From Halobacteriales archaeon QS_9_68_42 (GTDB lineage: Archaea; Halobacteriota; Halobacteria; Halobacteriales; Haloarculaceae): a stretch of DNA of 6,840 nucleotides. The position numbers and the translations under genes were made by a program. A model generated the notes under the pieces. That model did no database searches. It was not told where the DNA came from and saw nothing but the letters and a program-made list of their open reading frames with translations. Positions within the stretch are counted from its first letter, which is position 1. Each line of letters starts with the position of its first letter. Shown one piece after another: positions 4,762 to 6,840 of this stretch. The stretch lies in contig PXSE01000074.1 of the NCBI GenBank assembly GCA_003022905.1, positions 1 to 6,840 of the forward strand, given 5' to 3'.

Positions 4762-6602
4762 CAGTCGTCGGCCGGTGCCCGCTCGACGAGGGCGTCCGGT
4801 TCGACGCTCGCGTAGTGGGCGACCGCGGCGAAGACGTCGTCCTCCATGGCGGACCGGTCGCCCGAGACGACCCCGTAGGCCTCCTCATCGGCGAACCGCG
4901 TCTCGACGAACCGCTGGGCCACCAGCGCCTCCCGGCCCTCACCCGCGTTCAGCTGTTCTTGGGCCTCCGAGAGCAGAAGCGCCCCTGAGACGACGTCGAA
5001 GATGAGGTCTGTCAGCCGCTTGGCGTGGTACTGGGCGTACTTGCCGTCCTCCGTCGCGAGCGTCGCCAGCGCGGTCTGTAGTTCGTGAAACGCCGTCTCG
5101 ACGCTTTCGGCCGGGTCATCGAGAGCGGGATGGGCAAGGCCGTCGAGTAGCTCTTGGACGTACGGAACCAGCGCCTCGTGGGCGTCCTCGCGGTTCAGCG
5201 CCCGCAGGGTGTCCAGTGCTAGGACGTTCGACGGGCCCTCCCAGATGGGGAGCACCTGCGCGTCCCGGAGCAGACGCTCGGTCGTGTACTCGCGGACGTA
5301 GCCGTTGCCGCCCAGCACCTCCATTGCGTAGGAGGCGGTGTCGACGGCCATCCGGGCGGTCTTGTACTTGGCAACGGGGATGAACAGCCGCATCAGCTGG
5401 TAGGCCGCAGAGTCGTCGTCCGTGTCGCCGCGCGAGGCCTGCCGCTCCCGCTCGTCCAGCAGTCGCGCGGCCTCGAAGGAGAACGCGGCGGCGGCCTCGT
5501 AGTCGACGGTCATGTCCACGAGGTCCCGCCGCATCAGGGGGTACTCGTCGATGGCCTCGCCGAAGGCCTCCCGGCCTGCGGCGTGGACCCTCGCCTCCAG
5601 AAGCGCCCGGCCCATCACGCCGACCGCGCCTGTGGCGTTCGTTAGTCGCTCGAAGTTCATCATCTCGGCCATGTACCTGAACCCCTCGCCCTCCTCGCCG
5701 ACGAGGTAGGCCTCGGCGCCCTCGTACTCGATTTCGCCCGTCGGGACCGAGATGGTGCCGAGTTTGTCCTTCAGGCGCCGGAAGTGCGCCTCGTTGACCT
5801 CGCCGTCCGGCTTGGTCCGCGGCACGAGAAACAGGCTGAGCCCCTTGACGCCGTCCGGCGCGTCCGGCGTCCGGGCCAGCGCGAGTGCGCCCTCGGCGTC
5901 GATGTTCGAGCAGAACCACTTCTCGCCGTACAATTCGTAGACGCGCTCGGCGGGTACCCCGCCTCCCCTCCGAGGCGTCTCCGACGCCTCGCTCTCTCCG
6001 CCAGTCGGTTCGGCCCGCACCTCGTTGGCGCCGACGTCCGAACCGCCCTGCTCCTCGGTGAGGAACATCGCGCCCTCGATGTGGTCCTCGAGGTCGCGCG
6101 CGGTCAGCGCCTCGAAGTACGCCTCCAGCGACCCATCGTCGAACTTATCGAGGACGATGGCGGCGCCGGTGGTCATCGAGACGGGACAGCAGAAGCCCCC
6201 GTCGACGTACGACAGCAGCGCCTGCATCATCAGGACGTGGGTCAGACCGAGCGGGTCCTCCCGGCCCGGCGGCGCGTGGAAGGCGTCATGGGTGAGGCCG
6301 AACTCCTCGTAGACGAGTCGCTCCTGCTCGCGGACGAGCGGGTGGTACTCCACCTCGTTCAGGCGGTCGCCGTGCTTGTCGAATGACCGTAGTTCGTGAC
6401 CCTCCCTGTCGATGCGGTCGGCCGTGTCCGCCATCCGACCGCCGAGCACCTCGCCGAACTCCTCGAGGACCGGTTCGGCCCACTCGAACTCGTCGTCGGG
6501 GTAGACGCGGCGGGCCTCCCGCCGCAGCGTCGGGTCCAGGTCCCAATAGTTGCAGTCCCGTCCCTCCTCGTAGTCGTCGTACGGTATCGGGTCCGTGGCC
6601 AT
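4761..6602 (-). CDS. Acyl-CoA dehydrogenase, AidB-like long form
   Basis: A 613-residue flavoenzyme that would oxidise an acyl-CoA to the trans-2-enoyl-CoA and pass electrons to ETF. Motifs in order are FLTEEQGGSDVGANEV (180-195), YGEKWFCSNIDAEGALALAR (225-244), RRLKDKLGTISVPTGEIEYEGAEAYLVG (275-302), ERLTNATGAVGVMGRALLEAR (318-338) and AMEVLGGNGYVREYTTERLLRDAQVLPIWEGPSN (426-459). The 'EKWFCS' and 'RRLKDKLG' segments and the length over 550 residues resemble the AidB branch more than standard 380-residue enzymes. Glu455 in IWEGPSN aligns with the catalytic base of medium-chain enzymes. The C-terminal 150 residues form an extra helical domain. Residues about 197-221 are an acidic, Gly-rich insertion encoded partly by a DNA hairpin at 5971-5991. 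A TATA-like box about 27 bases upstream supports the start. AidB itself binds DNA in E. coli; whether this one does is unknown. Confidence 0.92.
   Translation of the reverse strand: MATDPIPYDDYEEGRDCNYWDLDPTLRREARRVYPDDEFEWAEPVLEEFGEVLGGRMADTADRIDREGHELRSFDKHGDRLNEVEYHPLVREQERLVYEEFGLTHDAFHAPPGREDPLGLTHVLMMQALLSYVDGGFCCPVSMTTGAAIVLDKFDDGSLEAYFEALTARDLEDHIEGAMFLTEEQGGSDVGANEVRAEPTGGESEASETPRRGGGVPAERVYELYGEKWFCSNIDAEGALALARTPDAPDGVKGLSLFLVPRTKPDGEVNEAHFRRLKDKLGTISVPTGEIEYEGAEAYLVGEEGEGFRYMAEMMNFERLTNATGAVGVMGRALLEARVHAAGREAFGEAIDEYPLMRRDLVDMTVDYEAAAAFSFEAARLLDERERQASRGDTDDDSAAYQLMRLFIPVAKYKTARMAVDTASYAMEVLGGNGYVREYTTERLLRDAQVLPIWEGPSNVLALDTLRALNREDAHEALVPYVQELLDGLAHPALDDPAESVETAFHELQTALATLATEDGKYAQYHAKRLTDLIFDVVSGALLLSEAQEQLNAGEGREALVAQRFVETRFADEEAYGVVSGDRSAMEDDVFAAVAHYASVEPDALVERAPADD
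5971..5991. repeat. Perfect hairpin inside the acyl-CoA dehydrogenase gene
   Basis: CGAGGCGTC at 5971-5979 and GACGCCTCG at 5983-5991 are exact inverted copies separated by three bases. The hairpin codes for part of the ESEASETPRRGGG insertion between the GGSDVG and EKWFCS motifs, a surface loop that is short in most acyl-CoA dehydrogenases. Nine-base arms are only mildly unusual in DNA of this composition. Confidence 0.5.
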
Positions 6603-6624
6603 GTTGAGTCCAACGTAGCGACCG

Positions 6625-6632
6625 AGATAAAG
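6625..6632 (-). promoter_or_regulatory. TATA box of the acyl-CoA dehydrogenase gene
   Basis: Read on the minus strand this is CTTTATCT, centred about 27 bases before the ATG at 6602, as expected for a leaderless haloarchaeal transcript. The perfect palindrome at 6634-6649 lies directly upstream, over the place where the BRE (TFB-binding site) should be. Confidence 0.6.
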
Positions 6633-6633
6633 T

Positions 6634-6649
6634 CCCGCGTCGACGCGGG
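6634..6649. promoter_or_regulatory. Candidate operator: 16-bp perfect palindrome
   Basis: CCCGCGTCGACGCGGG is a perfect palindrome without spacer. It begins one base upstream of the acyl-CoA dehydrogenase TATA box, overlapping the expected BRE. A dimeric regulator bound here would block TFB/TBP loading. It is also within the divergent intergenic region shared with the gene at 6745, about 95 bases from that start. The regulator is not encoded in the window. Confidence 0.45.
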
Positions 6650-6744
6650 CGAGTGAACTGCGCTTCCGAATTTTACAGTTGAACCAGTTGTTCGTTTACT
6701 TTCGTCCGAAATGATGATAGGGCGGCCCCCGCATCCCTCCTACA

Positions 6745-6840
6745 ATGGTCACGAGCGACGAACTCGGCAACGAGGACCTGGCGGTGTCGGTGGCCGACGA
6801 CGAGTTGGTCGTCCGCGCCACCATCGACCGCGAGGCGGAC
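6745..6840 (+). CDS. N-terminal fragment of an unidentified acidic protein
   Basis: An open frame starts at ATG 6745 and continues through the window edge, giving 32 residues (MVTSDELGNEDLAVSVADDE then LVVRATIDREAD). The codon use (G/C in third positions) and the acidic composition match neighbouring real genes. The alternation of hydrophobic and charged residues in LAVSVADDELVVRATID suggests beta strands. Too little is present to name a family. The upstream 140 bases include an AT-richer stretch (6668-6720), consistent with a promoter region, though no TATA box at the leaderless distance is convincing. It is divergent from the acyl-CoA dehydrogenase gene. Confidence 0.6.
   Translation, partial: MVTSDELGNEDLAVSVADDELVVRATIDREAD

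Noticed and set aside
4694..5005. Plus-strand open frame starting inside element copy B (MGFRTVSNPIPPRNLEAITAGS)
   Set aside because: It resembles the antisense translation of copy A, but this follows from the shared element. It continues as Arg/Pro-rich antisense of the acyl-CoA dehydrogenase gene, and the element frame is not kept end to end in both copies.
1..6840. CRISPR array, toxin-antitoxin pair, defence island, tRNA or rRNA gene
   Set aside because: No regularly spaced direct repeats, no tRNA-like cloverleaf, and no nuclease, toxin or helicase motifs were seen in any real gene of the window.

Overview
The window is most likely a chromosomal segment of a haloarchaeon. The DNA is GC-rich with G or C at most third codon positions, the predicted proteins are strongly acidic, and several genes have a TATA-like box about 27 bases before the start codon, as in leaderless haloarchaeal transcription. 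All gene and family names below come from reading motifs; no search was run.

Layout. Bases 1-380 hold the 5' part of a minus-strand M42-family metallo-aminopeptidase. Three plus-strand genes follow: a small one-TM protein (482-727), a DUF2342/F420-associated zinc metalloprotease-like protein (842-1786) and a TM plus zinc-ribbon protein (2074-2370). Between the last two lies a 287-base non-coding stretch made of a degenerate copy of a roughly 106-110 bp inverted-repeat element and a GC-rich palindromic repeat. From 2377 to 6602 all genes are on the minus strand. In transcription order these are a large AidB-like acyl-CoA dehydrogenase, an intact copy of the same short element, an NTF2-like protein overlapping a two-TM protein, and an SCP2-type thiolase overlapping a DUF35 zinc-ribbon/OB-fold partner. 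After a divergent intergenic region, a plus-strand gene starts at 6745 and runs out of the window.

How it fits together. The acyl-CoA dehydrogenase and the thiolase-DUF35 pair are acyl-CoA enzymes on one strand, consistent with fatty-acid or branched acyl-CoA metabolism, but each has its own promoter and a short-element copy plus two unrelated small genes lie between them. The peptidase, F420-associated protein and small membrane proteins look like ordinary haloarchaeal housekeeping or hypothetical genes.

The most notable signal is the pair of MITE-like elements (1786-1891 and 4652-4761). They are about 80% identical by hand alignment and inverted relative to each other. Both begin exactly on the third base of the TGA stop codon of the gene upstream, and both carry a conserved internal hairpin. 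A perfect 16-bp palindrome beside the acyl-CoA dehydrogenase promoter is the best operator candidate. I see no defence system, CRISPR array, RNA gene or complete transposase.
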